Shown in pieces: positions 12,618 through 24,252 of a stretch of 64,000 nt of DNA. The notes under the pieces are model-generated. The model saw nothing but the letters and a program-made list of their open reading frames with translations. It ran no database searches and was not told where the DNA came from. Made by a program: the position numbers and the translations under genes. Within the stretch, counting starts at the first letter, position 1. The number at the start of each line of letters is the position of its first letter. Source of the DNA: Ganoderma boninense (lineage: Eukaryota > Basidiomycota > Agaricomycetes > Polyporales > Polyporaceae); contig CM035308.1 of NCBI GenBank assembly GCA_002900995.3, positions 4,301,053 to 4,365,052 on the forward strand, read 5' to 3'.

Positions 12618-12735
12618 ATTACGATGACGACGGGATTGAAGTCATCGCGATGCGCACCTTTGTAGAGAGGACTTACTGGTAGTGTTGGACGGGGGTTCGG
12701 GGACAGTGGCTGGGAAGACAGGTCGCTCAGCGTGC

Positions 12736-12745
12736 TACTTATACG
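12736..12745 (-). promoter_or_regulatory. TATA-like box upstream of S1
   Basis: CGTATAAGTA on the minus strand, about 120 bases before the S1 start. The paralogous position before S2 (18,349-18,358) reads TTTATAAGTA, so the element is kept in both copies. Confidence 0.45.
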
Positions 12746-12949
12746 CCCGCTCCCGCTAGAAATTGGTAAGGGATGAGTCAAGACGGGGTTGCGGTCCAGG
12801 ATCGGAGTTCTGAGGGCGTGCGGTGCATCCGAGTCCAGATTCGACCAAGTTCCTTATTCCGGACAGTTCGAACGCATGGTAAGTGGAACCGTGCCAGTGC
12901 AGTCTCTAGGCTGCCTTCACGATAAAACAAAGAACGCTCTACTGAGTAC

Positions 12950-13242
12950 GATCACGACGGGCAATGGCGGATACCGCCACCCGGAATATGACTGCAAAAT
13001 GGCCAGGACTGGTCTCCTGCCACAATCATATTCCGGACCGCGATTTCGTGTAAACGCCATATAGACCTCAATTACAATGGATCCTTACTCGGTAAAAGAC
13101 CCATACAAAGGTTGCAATGTTCTTTTGTTAACGAGCGCTTTTGAAAATTCAGGTGGGGAATATGGCTGTGACAGGAGACCAACCCGGGCCATTTTACAGC
13201 CCTATTCCGGTCTGGGGTATTTGCCATTGCCCGTCGTGGATC
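12950..13242. mobile_element. Fold-back element with long imperfect inverted repeats (MITE-like)
   Basis: About 80-90 bases at the left (GATCACGACGGGCAATGGC..., 12,950-13,035) are repeated in reverse complement at the right (13,153-13,242), with shared stretches such as GGTCTCCTG and AAAATGGCC. The interior is about 115 bases without a gene. No clear target-site duplication was found. Confidence 0.65.
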
Positions 13243-13244
13243 AT

Positions 13245-13770
13245 GATGCTGTACGCCGCCTTATCCCAGAACAGTCTGCGTGTTTGACAAAAGAGGCAAC
13301 TGCCAAAATATCTGGGTCTCTCTCTCATCAGGATCCGAATATCCCCGAGATAGAGTAGACAATAAACCATCTATTGTTGTCGGAATTCAATTCATGTGCC
13401 TGCAGATTGCACTCGACCTTCAGGAGTTGCTCTCTCTTGCACTGTCTTGCAAGATTTTGGCGGGTGTCTCAGGGTATGTCCTGGAGCTCGATATCATCTA
13501 TTGAACGCACATCACATTTTATCAAGGCCGAGACTCTCAGTTCATTGGACGACGCTGGTTGTGCAAGGGTGAAGGTGAAAACACGAGGGTGCAGCATGCG
13601 ACAACTCGATAAACTGCGGCGATACACACAATGAATACTTATATAACCTTGGGACCGGACAATCACAGCACGGTCCAGAGAACGCGCGTGACCTAGATTT
13701 CAATCAGTGTCCAGGTGTCCGGCCTCATACCCAGATTCGTGCGCATGTCATTGAAATTTGATGGACACGG
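13245..13770. other. No gene recognised
   Basis: Only short frames without family resemblance, between the fold-back element and a P450 relic. Confidence 0.4.
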
Positions 13771-13776
13771 GCATAC

Positions 13777-15125
13777 ATGTCGCGGATGTCATTGCACTCG
13801 GCCGTCTCGAAGGACCAACCACATCCTGACCGCATCTCCTTCCGCCTCCAGTCGAACGTGACAGCAGGATGCTCTGCAGACGCGAACGCCAAGAACGTCA
13901 GCGTGCACGTTGTATCGGGCCCTGCGAGGAGGATGTTCGGGGTCCCGTCCTTGAGCGTGTTCCCATCTGTCTCTCGTCAGCACGCATCTATCTCTCCCTA
14001 TTCAAATCTGGGGGATGCACAATCCGCGAACTCCAACAAGTTCTGAAGCAGGGTCTCGTCGACCCCCTCGCCTTTCTCAACATCCTCCCCTGTACGCTGC
14101 CGTTGTCGCTCCGCATCCCGCCTCGGCGACAGAGTCTACAACTTCCTAGCAAAGATGACCCTCGACCGTATCACCCCAGAACTGGAACAGCCGATACGAC
14201 TGTAAGAACCGCCTGAGCGTTGTGGCTGCTTCGAGCCGGTCCTGAACGAGGGCATGAACCGGCTCACCCGGTGCACGTCACCCCCGAATCTTGTACGCCA
14301 AGAGAGCGCACATCCTTGCCGAAAAGAAACTTGGTAGTCGAATCGACCGTGGAGCGTAAGACGATTTCCTGCCGTTGATGGAGTTGCTTCCCTCTAAGGG
14401 GCAGGCGGCGACCTTCTCGAGCGCGTGCTCTGCATGCGTGCAAACCGCTCCGGGTCGGGTTTGAGAAGAAAGGGAGACCGAAAAGGATCGAGCGGGTCAG
14501 ACGGTATGTACCTGAGCCGGGGCATCGTCAGGTGGAACCCAATTCATGTTTTCATGTATCAGGCCTCGGATCTGAGGTCTTGGTCTGTCAGAGCGAGCTC
14601 GCGCGATGTTTCCTTTCACAAATAGCCTTCGCGCGCATCCGAATGAAGTCAGGCCAATTCGCTTAATGTACCGGCACTTCCGACTCGAGACTCGATCTCA
14701 CGCACGATCGCGTCTGGCCGCGAGAGGGGACCGGGGACGAGACCGACCCGGCGCGACGGTGGCACGACCTCGAGCATGACTGCAGTCGAACGTGTTGCCA
14801 GACTTCTCGCGTCGTGGGTTGGTGGCTGAAACCGAAACATAATGAGTTCTTGGTAGTTTCCTGCTAGCTGCTCTCACCATATCACGCCCGCCCCAATGCC
14901 ACCTCATGCACGTCCCAGTCCTGACTCCATTTCCGACACGACGGCGACCCACAAGGCTGCGTCCCACTTTGCACACCCGAGGACAAGGTCGACGAGGACC
15001 AGTGGCTATGAGAGCGCGAGGGCGAGAAGCTGCAGGAAGAGAGACGTAGGAGCAGAGACGTGCAGGCAGCGGAGGCGAAGGAAGACGAGGATGAACATCG
15101 GGGGAAATGGTGATGGGGCATCTGG
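13777..15125 (-). pseudogene. Cytochrome P450 relic R1
   Basis: On the minus strand, pieces match the intact P450 at 53,002-56,534 in order. A remnant of exon 1 lies at about 14,900-15,125. The segment reading HAEHALEKVAA (start of exon 8) is near 14,420. The I-helix region, with ILLAGPDTTCTLTF-like residues and AEHPAV, is at about 13,840-13,940. Stops, deletions and frameshifts are throughout, and the heme-binding exon is missing. Even the intron before exon 7 is recognisable, so this copy arose from genomic DNA, not mRNA. Confidence 0.7.
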
Positions 15126-15139
15126 TTGAGCAGTTAGGG

Positions 15140-16100
15140 TGTGGGTGGGATGCTTGAGCTACGCCCATCTGACACCAATGCATGCTGTCCACCAGACGAA
15201 CACTTTTCTCCCGCCGCAAGCCGAGGAACCGTGGTGCACGACATCTGCAGAGGGTAGGGGCGAGCGAGATGGTCTCAACATTCGCAACAGTCGTGGGGCA
15301 GCCGAGAAGGCCGATGTATGCGGGGAATGGAGGCTTGAGACACGGCCTGCCCTGTTTGTCCTCGAGAGACTCCATGAGTGCGGGATCTTCGCCGCAGATG
15401 TCGAGAGGCAGCGAGCACACTGACGCCTGCGCACAGCGTGAGCATTGGAAGGCGTCGAATGGCGGCAGGTGCGACCGTGCATGCGCGCAGAGCTTCATGG
15501 CGGCGGAGGACGAGCTGAACGTGGGTGCACCTGCGTCACGGTGGAGGTAGGCATCGAATGAGTAGCCGGAGCCGCAGGCGGACTTGCCGAAGAGACAAGG
15601 CTTTGTGCGCCTCGTTGATCGCCTGCTGGATATAGGATCCCTCCTGGTGGAACCCGCCACGGACGTAGATGTAGGCTACGTTGGCCTTCGTGGTGCAGCC
15701 CGCAACGAGACAGCCCTCGACAAGCTTGTGGGGGTCACAATGTGTGATTTCGCGGTCCTCGGAGGTCCCAGGTTCCCCCTCATCGGAGTTGACGACGAGG
15801 TAGCGAGGACTACGGTAGAGCGGGTCGGAAACGCGAAAGGCGGCAAGGCAGGTTTACGCACCGGGGGCCTCTCTCCCAATTCGATAAAGCCATTCAAAAA
15901 CCCAGCACCTCCACTCCCGCAAATCCTGCAGCTTGGATCCCAGTTTCGCCCTTTGAGCATCGTTTTCTGCCGGTCGCGGGAGACGAAGAGGCATGTTGAG
16001 CCGGGGAATGCAACGCCGGACGGATCCCCAGATACGGCCGTAGTCATTCAGGCTGCTATCACGACGAAGAGGAGAGTCTTGACACGTGGGGAACGAGCGA
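15140..16100 (-). pseudogene. Relic of the complex I 51 kDa (NDUFV1/NuoF) gene, copy N1
   Basis: Minus-strand fragments read [15 protein letters not shown], then [38 protein letters not shown] and [15 protein letters not shown], the NADH/FMN-binding core of the mitochondrial complex I 51 kDa subunit. Upstream pieces read GGAGF and TYIYVRGGF. Several frameshifts separate them. I see no introns in the matching part, so a processed copy is possible. It lies head-to-head with the kinase-like gene at 16,435. A second relic has the same relation to the kinase-like gene at 38,043. Confidence 0.8.
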
Positions 16101-16293
16101 CGCAGCAGTTTGGGAGGGAATGACCATGCTATAACTGCAGAAAGCGGTCTAGATATGAGCCAATATGGTAGTTGAAGAACCCACGTTTCGTGTGAGATAC
16201 GCACCGGTGCGTGCCACGAATGTCTACTGAGCATCACTGTGAACATCGTCGGAGGAGCTTGTCCTCGACGGACAACGTTGGCGCACCTTCAGT

Positions 16294-16315
16294 GTCGTTG
16301 TTTGGTCATGTTTAC
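16294..16315 (+). promoter_or_regulatory. Shared upstream motif TTTGGTC(T)CGTTTAC
   Basis: A near-identical block (GTTxTTTGGTCxxGTTTAC) lies 120 bases before this start, 87 bases before the start at 25,344 (25,238-25,257) and 109 bases before the start at 38,043 (37,914-37,934). It may be a promoter element or simply part of the duplicated segment. Confidence 0.35.
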
Positions 16316-16434
16316 GTCCATCTTCCTTGTGGCGAAATCCTGGCCTGGCTAGTTGTAGCCCCGCCGGGCCGGACAGCTCCGACGATGTTTACGCGTTTGT
16401 TATTGTTCAAGCAAACCCTTCGACCATAGCCACC

Positions 16435-17599
16435 ATGACCGACCCATCTACCCCCACCTTTTTTGACTTGCTCAGTGCTGCTGCCTCACTCCCAAAGCCC
16501 GAGCCCATCATGAGTAAGATACCTGACTGGCTCCTCACCCATCCAGAGCTCCTCAAGCGGGGAATCACAGTGCACACGCCGTTGCAGCCGGTAAGTACTG
16601 CACGACAACCCAAGCAGTCAACTACGTTCACACCAGACCGGTTTAGTTTACAGTATATATGACAGAGCGGCATCCGGAAGGGCCCGTATATGTCGTCAAG
16701 GCCCTCGATCCCACCAGGCCCGAGGCAGCCATGTTCGACCTGCTCGACCAACACTCGAATTCGCCAACCGACCACACCATCCCCCACGAACTCATCCGGT
16801 CTGAGCGTCCCTTGGTGATAATGCCATATGCTGGAGCCATAGACGGAATATGCACCTACTACACCAGCTCGATCCTTGCCACCTTCGATCAGATCCTTGA
16901 GGTCTGTGACGCTGGTGCTTTGCGCGTTCCACTGCTGACCCCGGACTGGCAGGGCGTTGAGCACATGCATCGCTTGCGCATCGCCCACATGGTAAGCCCG
17001 TTTTCAAGCCGGATACGTCGCTGCGAGCCTGATGCACGACTCCCTAGGACATCTTCTCGCACAATGTCGTCGCGGCAACAGCGCGGGACGCCGTGCGCGA
17101 CGCGCGACTGCAGCCAGAGCGAGTGTACCTCATAGACTTCGAGAGCTGCCAGCAGTTCGCGCACGGACCTGGCGTCCAAACTGCTGTCCCACTGCCAGGC
17201 ACCCATGTCGCTCCGCCGCTGCAGATGAAGTCGTTTGATCCGTTCTCGTGGGACGTCTACTGTCTTGGAAGAACGCTCGAGGCCATGACGCAGGTAGGCC
17301 TGCTCGGAAGGCTTGGCAAGCGTCGCTGCTGACGAGCGTGCTTCGCTGGCACCTAGGACACGTTTACCTTCAACCCGGACGGGATGCCGTGGATACCTCA
17401 CCTGTTTGCTAGATGGCTCAAGGGCAAAGAGATCGGATGCACGTCAGTGTGTCGGTGTCGTCCTACTGTCACCAGGGCACGGCAGGTGCTTGCAATCGTC
17501 CGATTGATTGTGGGCGTGGCGGAACTCCTCACCGCAGTAGTCTCATATCCGATAACCTTTTTCAGGACTCCAAAAACACGTCCCCGGTGGCACGAATGA
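16435..17599 (+). CDS. Kinase-like protein, copy B (intact)
   Basis: Five exons (16435-16590, 16647-16901, 16953-16991, 17048-17293, 17357-17599) join in frame to 312 residues; all introns are GT..AG. The fold is read as protein-kinase-like. VVK with Lys70 would be the ATP-site lysine. AHM/DIFSHN gives HxDxxxxN with Asp151 and Asn156, replacing HRDxxxxN. LIDFE with Asp180 stands for DFG. A glycine-rich loop and an APE motif are not evident. A Cys-rich CxSVCRCRPT segment and a hydrophobic helix end the protein. The N-terminal WLLTHPELLKRG box is shared by the whole family. Substrate and role are unknown; it may be a small-molecule kinase, a protein kinase or a pseudokinase. The partner gene S2 converges from 18,196. 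An internal ATG at 16,510 is an alternative start. Confidence 0.75.
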
Positions 17600-17797
17600 C
17601 ACATTGTAGTACAGTTGTTCATTCATTCGTATCAAGACATATCGTACAATTCGTGCATAACGGATGGCCGACAGCGGCTTGTTGTCGTTGACGAGATATA
17701 TCAATGGAGCAATTGTCCTTGGGGGGTCTTAATGCAACTAGCTCAGTCTGTGAAGCTTGAACTGCATGGACGGGACGCACCGTTATCCCCACTCGCA

Positions 17798-18196
17798 TTA
17801 AGCCTGAGCCTCCGCCATGAAGCTGTGCGGGCTGTTGGCCAGCTGGACCAGACAGCGCTTGAACGCTTCCCGATTCGCTTGGATGTTGCTCGGACCCTTG
17901 GGATTGACCACGTACACCAGCAGATACTCAGCACCCGGCGCCATTGTACCTAAATAGATCCGATAGCGCATGCAGGGCGGTCTGTAATGGACGGAGGACG
18001 TCTGCTTTTTCAGTTTCATGGGCTCGTTGTGAAACGTCCAGTGCAGGTCGATCTCGTCCCCGTTGTCAGGAGTGGGCATGAAGTAGTCGACCCCTATCCC
18101 GTTAGTCATATTCCACAAGTGCATAAGCGCTAAAACGCGAGGCGGAGGAGCAGGCGGGGGAGCAGGAGCAGGAGCAGGAGGGGCATGGTGAGACAT
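17798..18196 (-). CDS. Small partner protein S2, function unknown
   Basis: A single-exon frame of 132 residues. The N-terminus is a Pro/Ala run (PAPAPAPPPAPPPR), then LMHLWNMTNGIGVDYF, an acidic stretch, YRIYLGTMAPG, VYVVNPKG and ANREAFKRCLVQLA. It aligns along its length with S1 (12,204-12,617) and in its C-terminal half with S3 (39,386-39,739). There is no signal peptide or membrane segment. It ends 198 bases after the stop of the kinase-like gene at 16,435, on the opposite strand. The family is not recognised. Confidence 0.65.
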   Translation of the reverse strand: MSHHAPPAPAPAPPPAPPPRVLALMHLWNMTNGIGVDYFMPTPDNGDEIDLHWTFHNEPMKLKKQTSSVHYRPPCMRYRIYLGTMAPGAEYLLVYVVNPKGPSNIQANREAFKRCLVQLANSPHSFMAEAQA

Positions 18197-18348
18197 GGCT
18201 TTGGGCTCTAGAGAGCGGGGAGGTTCAGGTTACAATGACAGCAACAACGAAGTGACCATCCAACGCACCCTTGGTAGTGAGGACCTTGACGGTGGTATGT
18301 GCGTGAGCGTTCGAGACGGCTGGGAGACTCCGATGCATATCAGCGCGT

Positions 18349-18358
18349 TACTTATAAA
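18349..18358 (-). promoter_or_regulatory. TATA-like box upstream of S2
   Basis: TTTATAAGTA on the minus strand about 155 bases before the S2 start, at the position equivalent to the box upstream of S1. Confidence 0.45.
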
Positions 18359-18539
18359 CGCTCCCTCTGCCAGGAATGGGTGGCCGTCGAGTCAGAGACG
18401 CTCTAGGTTCAGGATCCGAGTTCCAGAGCGTGTGGTGCCTCTGATTCCAGGTTCAAATTCCCTTATCCCCAGCACTATTTCGGACCGGGTCCGAACGCAT
18501 GGTGGCGGCACCACGCCACTGCAGTCTCAAATAGCTACT

Positions 18540-18915
18540 TTGAAAGCTGTTTCCAGTGCAAGACAAAACTAAACTGCAGGAGTGTTAGCGCGACGCCGAA
18601 CGTCACCTATGTCAGAACAGTTTACCCGTTCTACGACAGACTCGAGGGCCCAGTGACCCCAGTACTGGGGGGGGGGGGGTTCGCTGGGTCATCAGACCCG
18701 AACTTTATCCGGAACAGTTGGAGCTCGGCTGATGTACATGCGGATCGGAATCGAGCTTTCAGGACCGTTGCTCGTTTTTGAGAGTATTCTGCTGCGTGGC
18801 GTGAGGACTTAATTGGCCACTTGCCACCACGAAGTTGCATTCCGTCCAGTGGACTCGTTTTGTCAAAAATGAGACTCTTGACTCGGGCTCGTTATCGGAC
18901 GATATCGGACCCGAG
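18540..18915. other. No gene; poly-G tract
   Basis: Unique sequence containing a run of about 12 G near 18,667-18,679. It leads into the truncated kinase-like copy C. Confidence 0.4.
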
Positions 18916-18921
18916 CGGCAG

Positions 18922-19545
18922 GGCATCGAGTATCTGCATCGGCTGCAGATCACACATCTAGTGAATAGGCTTCACGGACACGCTTGAGCGCGCTGATCGT
19001 CTTTCTGGTACAGAATATATGCTTCAAAAACAACGCATCTGCCTCAGAATACCAAGCCTCGACTGACGCGCGACTTGTGACAGGCAAGGTGTACTCCATC
19101 GAGTTCGGCCAGTCTCGACAACTCGCTCTCGGGCCCGGCCGCCAGCCTCCGATCGTTCAAGCCAGGAGGATAAACCTTTAGAACTGGCCACACTTGATCC
19201 ATACTCCTTCGACGTCTACTATGTCGGGAAGGTCATGCAGAGCATGCTCTTGGTAGGCACCGTCACCGTGCACAGCTACTCGCGAGCAGGATCACTAACA
19301 CCTGACGAAACGGCACAGTACACGGCCGTTCCTGAACCGGAATACCCTTGGATCCCCGTACGGTATGCGCAGTTGGTGATGGGCAAAGAGCGTGGGTGCG
19401 CATCAGTCTGCCGCTGTCATCCGACTGCCCGTCGAGCGCGACAAGTGCTGAGGTGCTCCGTTGGTTTGTGTATACCTGGGAGTTCCTCGCTAAAGGATTC
19501 TCACTCGTGCGACGTCTGCTCACCATCGCGCTCCCAGGGGAGTAG
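18922..19545 (+). pseudogene. Kinase-like gene, copy C (5'-truncated, catalytic residues lost)
   Basis: Begins with the third exon (GIEYLHRLQITHL) and lacks the ATP-site half entirely. The catalytic loop reads NICFKN instead of DICFxN, and LIDFG has become SIEFG, so both catalytic Asp positions are gone. A frameshift follows near 19,165. The C-terminal CASVCRCHPT and hydrophobic tail run to TAG at 19,545. The closest relative in the window is copy H (60,249-61,346); both share the segment VGTxTVxxYS. Confidence 0.75.
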
Positions 19546-19549
19546 ACCC

Positions 19550-20315
19550 CTCCCTCTATGTCAGCCATCGAGGGTCTGCGACTGACGTCATCTCGAATGC
19601 TCCAGGTATGCGTGCTGTGGCTGACCGCAGTCCCTCAGCCTCCGACCATGGCGAGTGAAAGGACGGTACGATCAGCAACGGGAGAGAAGCCATTGTGAAA
19701 TGCGTGCTCGAAAACAGTATTCCAACCCTGAGACCCAGAATCACGGCACAAATTCATCCCCAACTGAAGCTGGAGCTCGTCATCGAGGTTGCTACTGGCA
19801 CGAGTTCAGGACTCAAGTTTCTCTGGCATACAACAGCAATTGGTCCTTCAACTGGGGTACCATGCTATTTTTCCGACTTGTTGTAGCGAGACTTGGTCGT
19901 AATATCCCAATCCGACTGTCCAACTGCATTAAGTAGCAGTACTAGTACATAGTCTCCCGTGACTCGGACGCCGTCGGCGTTGGCCCTTTTAAGTTTTGAC
20001 AGCTCGCTAGTTGTTGTATACTTATGAATTCTCTTAGCATCCAATTTTCCTCCGATGCATGGCATCAGTGCACTGTAGCCATGTACCGAATTTGTGCGTG
20101 AACTGATAACTTGTAAGTTGACGTTCTTGGCTGCAGCCTTCGGAGTCGCCCGGCCCCGGCCCCCCAGCGCCTCAACAGCACGTATTTACTGCGGGTGGCA
20201 AGGGACGATGTTGGAAAACGCGGTCCGGCTCGTAGAGAGCGTTCGAGCTCGCCGCTCACGCGTCACGACGCACATCTCCACCTCTCTCGTCCTCGATTCT
20301 CATCCCATTTCCGAG
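19550..20315. other. No gene recognised
   Basis: Intergenic stretch between two kinase-like copies; short frames only. The last 100 bases probably hold the promoter of copy D. Confidence 0.4.
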
Positions 20316-20320
20316 CACAT

Positions 20321-21478
20321 ATGTCTTCATCTTTCGATGTTCCAGACTGGTTGAAGGACCACCCCGACCTCCGCGCCAGGGGCATCGTACTTCACCAGGC
20401 ACTCCAGCCAGTAAGTGTCTGCCAGGCTACTCCTCTTCTGCCATGACCCGAGCGATAACCAATCACTTCTCAGTACGGAAGCGTTTACTACACAGCGCGG
20501 CCGCGCGGGAACCCCATCCCACAATACGTGGTCAAAGTACTCGACCCCGATACGGAGGAAGGCGCCATCTCCGAGCGCTTGCAGCACCATCCGTCCTCTC
20601 CGAATCATGGTCTACCCGCCGAGATCATCCCCTCTGAGCCGCGCCTGCTCGTCATGCCATTCACTGGACATCTCGACATGTTGGACTACCGAAATCTCCC
20701 GAATAGCTCTATACTAGATATCTTTCATCAGACCATCGAGGTACGTCCTCCGCTCTCTCGTGAGCGCGTACGGACCGTGACTGATGCCAGCACGGGCGCA
20801 GGGCGTCGAATATACGCACAAGCTGAACATTGCGCATCTGGTGAGTATACCATACGGCTGTGCCTTATTTGAAATCCGTCACGACCCTGGCTCGACAGGA
20901 CATTTGTCTCGACAACGCCGTGTACGCGTTCCCCAGACAAGCCGCGACCGATCCCCGACTAGTCGCAAACAAAGTGTACTTCATAGACTTCCACACCTCT
21001 CGACAACTCGGCCTCAGACCGGGCCGCCAGCCTCCAATCCTCTGCCCTCGAGCCAAGTGGACAAGCCCGAAGGCGTGACTGCGCTCGATCCGTACTCGTT
21101 CGACGTCTACTCCGCCGGCATGCTCATGCAGCATATCTTGCGGATGAGTTCCACGCACGACTACTATTGAAATAACAGCGGATGCCTGACGGAACCACGC
21201 AGCACTGCTCTCCCAACGAACACAAACACCCCTGGCTCCCTAGCCGATATGCACAGTGGTTGGTCGGCAACGAGCGCGGGTGCGCGTCTGTCTGCTACTG
21301 TCGTCCGACGGCGCGACGAGCTGGCCAAGTGCTTATTGTGGTCCGCTGGTTTGTCTACGTCTTGGAGTTCATTGGTAGAGGGTTCAGATTCGGTCGCCAT
21401 CTTTTGACTTGGGCTTTTTCAAGAAAGCAGATATCCCACCGCGCCAACACCGTGTACTACTCTCGTTCCGAGCTCTAG
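20321..21478 (+). pseudogene. Kinase-like gene, copy D (frameshifted)
   Basis: Exons 20321-20410, 20474-20740, 20802-20840 and one from 20899 fit the family with intact splice sites: VPDWLKDHPDLRARGI, YVVKVLDPDTEE, AHL/DICLDN and FIDFHTSRQL (DFH in place of DFG). Near 21,040 one base is missing relative to paralogues, between ATC and CTGCCCTCG. The frame recovers only on the next register (VTALDPYSFDVY). Another break lies near 21,160. The tail WLVGNERGCASVCYC is present, but the usual stop is lost and the frame runs on to 21,478. It could be a recent pseudogene or contain read errors. Confidence 0.7.
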
Positions 21479-21479
21479 C

Positions 21480-22085
21480 GTTTCCTTCCGCGATGCCTCG
21501 AACTTGGAACCTCCAGCACACTTCTTGTGCGCTCGGTCTACGAGCATCGTATTGGCCACTGCCCGGGTTTCCCGGAGAATCTAGCTGTGATAGCACGGAG
21601 GAGCTCCCGAAGGAGCCCCCGGAGGTGCGTCCCATCCACCTCACTTCTACATCAGTCTGCCAGCACGCTGGTGCATGTAACACTCGAGTACTGACCGTAT
21701 CCCATGTCTTCTGTCTTCTGTCTTCTGTCTCAGCTTTTTCGGACGCCTGCATCCGCATGCAACGCCTCGTGCAAGTTCGAGGGTGACACGACTTGGCCGG
21801 CATGCGCACTGACACAGAGGATGAGAACACCCATGCCTGCATGCGAGCGCGCCCAGGCGTGGCTGACGAAGGCGACACGGCTGGGCGAGGTCGCGCGCTC
21901 GATGGCCGCTCGGGCAGCAGACAACGCGGTTCTGGCACGCCTCCTAGTCGGACATCTGGTTGTGTGACAGCGATGCAACAGAGCCAGTCGACGATGCGCA
22001 GGCCCGACCGTAGGCTTCAAGTTCGCAGTGCCCGTCCCGCTTGGGCGGCGGCGCAGCGGAGTCATGGTTCCCACAGTTCTGCTCG
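21480..22085. other. No gene recognised; short tandem repeat
   Basis: Contains three tandem TCTTCTG units near 21,706-21,726. Frames on both strands overlap without family resemblance. Confidence 0.4.
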
Positions 22086-22089
22086 CGCC

Positions 22090-23990
22090 CTTACAATTTA
22101 CTTCCCAATCCTCCCCTCAGGCTGTGCGCTACCGCTCTGACTCCACCTTCTGCCTCACCGCCGGCCCAACGACTGGTGCATCTCGTCCAGGTGCCGCTCC
22201 ACCTTGTCGCCTCGCCCCGGACTCGAATAGCGGGTACGACCGCAGGAACCACCCGCGCTAGAACGAGCGCACGAACCTGTCCAACGGGTACACCGTATCC
22301 GCCACCCCTGATTCCTGCGTGTGTGCGGAGGTGCCGCAGGGGGGTGTGAAGGAGGAGGGGTCGGACACGGGCGCGTCGAGCGAGCGCACGTCCTCGCCGA
22401 ACAGCATGGAGCTCGGTCGTCGAGTCCATCGTGCAGTGCGAGACGATGTCCCCCAGTCAACGGGGACGCCCTCTGTGAGATGCACGGCGACCTCGTCGAG
22501 CGCGTGCCTGCGGTAATGAGCGGAGTTGGGTTAATTCTGCGAGGAAAGGAGGAACGAGAGAGGTTAGACGAACTGGTCGAAGACGACGAAGTGCTTGGTC
22601 TGGCCCTCGCTGAACCAGGGCTCGATTATCGTCCGATGGAACGTGGTTCGTCCTCAATCGTCCTCAGATTCCAGCTAGAGATCAGTGCGAGCGCGCGCCA
22701 TGGCGATTCCTGCTTCCATATATCGCCTTCGCGCGCATCCAAGTCGAGTTAACACAGCCCACTACAGATCATCTAGAAGACATCCAAGTTGAACACGCCC
22801 GAACCGAGTAAAGTTTTCAGCTGCTCATGCTGCGAGGGGACTGCGCGCGCGGCGCGCGATGGTCAGTCGGTCCATCATCTGAATCCTGAGCAAAGATGGA
22901 CGGATCGGCCCAGCTTTCGCGTAGTCGTTGAAGTCCGTCGCGAGGATCGTCTACGCGCCGTGCTCGCTCCCCGGCACCCAAACCGCGCTCAGGTGGGATA
23001 GAGTACTGACGCACCTTCAGATCCTCAGGCCCGCACGTGAATCTCAGCATCATAGCCGAGGCGGCCAGCCTCGACCGCTTCGAGTGTCGCTCCCACGCCC
23101 TATCCCGCCTCCCGCGAGCGGCGACCGGAGTTCAACGTTGGATTCTGAGCCCAGCGAGGGGACAGCGGCGGCACTCGGATGATCTCATGCGCAGCGGTAG
23201 CAGCAGCAAGAAGCGGTACGCACCCCGTCCTCGAACATGACCCTGAAGTTTCGTACTTCTCGGTGTCGCTGAGCAGATCCGTGGCTAGAATCGATAACGA
23301 TTTTTTCCTTCGGTTTCTGTCGCGCATCGTACCATGCTCACCCAAGCCTTCCCGTGCGCATCCGACCACAGTCCACTTCCCACAGGTCCATTACTCGGAC
23401 ACACGGAGAGTTGGATCCTCCAGCAACTTGGATAGACAGCCCGACCCAGGGGGAAGACCACTCACCCACGTATGACGACTGATCACGATCGACCTCCTCC
23501 AGCATGACGGTGAACTCCTCGAGGCCGCGTGCCATCTGCTGGACCACGCGCGCCATTGGGTGAGGACAACGAGAGCCAGGGGTCAAGAGAGCGCAAAGGC
23601 GAGGGAGAGGGACGGGGAGGTCAAGGGAGAGGACATGGAGGAAGGCGAGGGTGACGAGCGGGGAAAGGTGAGGTGGCACTGCACTGGGGAATCTGGTGGA
23701 GGAGGTAAGTACGCCGGGCCTGAGGGAAGACTGACTGATCATGATCAAGGCGGCCGGTGGGAAGAAAATACCGGGCGAGCGGTGGGCGTTTCATGGCTGA
23801 CATTGCTGAACCCGGCCACAGAAGAGGCTTGAGTCGTGGGGAGCAGCGTGAGGAGGTAGACACAAGGGGGCGGGAGTAGTACTCGGGAGGTGGGAGGTGG
23901 ACGACTCGGAGAGTGGGAGAGGACGGTGGATGGGGGGTAACATGGGAAGACGATGCTGAGGCTGAGCCGATCTCGAGCACAGCCTGTGAT
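22090..23990 (-). pseudogene. Cytochrome P450 relic R2
   Basis: The best-preserved P450 relic. The minus strand gives exon 1 (TYLLHQIP near 23,720 and Ala/Leu-rich membrane segments), exon 2 (near 23,215-23,285, reading LLSDTEKY), exon 3 (near 23,020-23,050) and exon 8 ([21 protein letters not shown] near 22,260-22,480). Frameshifts, an in-frame stop and a deletion after RFVRSF are visible, and everything after exon 8 is missing. The intron between exons 2 and 3 is about 170-190 bases here but 697 bases in the intact gene. Confidence 0.75.
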
Positions 23991-24252
23991 TCTTCTGTCG
24001 AGCGGTCGAGACTCGACGTATAATGTATATGTGGCCAGCTACTCCTCTCTGCCCAGGCTCGTCATCGACACTCTCCCCAGTCGCCTACCCGCCCTCGACT
24101 GACACTGACAGCATTGGCGTGTTCTGATAGAGAAATTGTTATAAAGGACGGCCCGAGGTCGTTCCCAATTGCAGCCATTGATTGCAGTCTTGCACACTCA
24201 GCGGCGATTGCGCATTAACATTGTGAAGCTAGGACTCAAGTCGCGTAGCAAG

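Larger units (their letters stand above)
16430..18535. repeat. Segmental duplication of the kinase-like/partner unit (pairs with 10,800-12,910)
   Basis: Copy A, its spacer, S1 and the S1 upstream region up to a shared CTGCAGTCTC (about 12,900) correspond in order and spacing to copy B, spacer, S2 and its upstream region (about 18,520). Similarity continues through non-coding parts, so this is a DNA-level duplication of about 2.1 kb. It has since diverged, with copy A decaying. Confidence 0.7.

Noticed and set aside
19556..19936. Possible S-type partner gene after kinase copy C
   Set aside because: No YLG or NP pattern in any frame on either strand.
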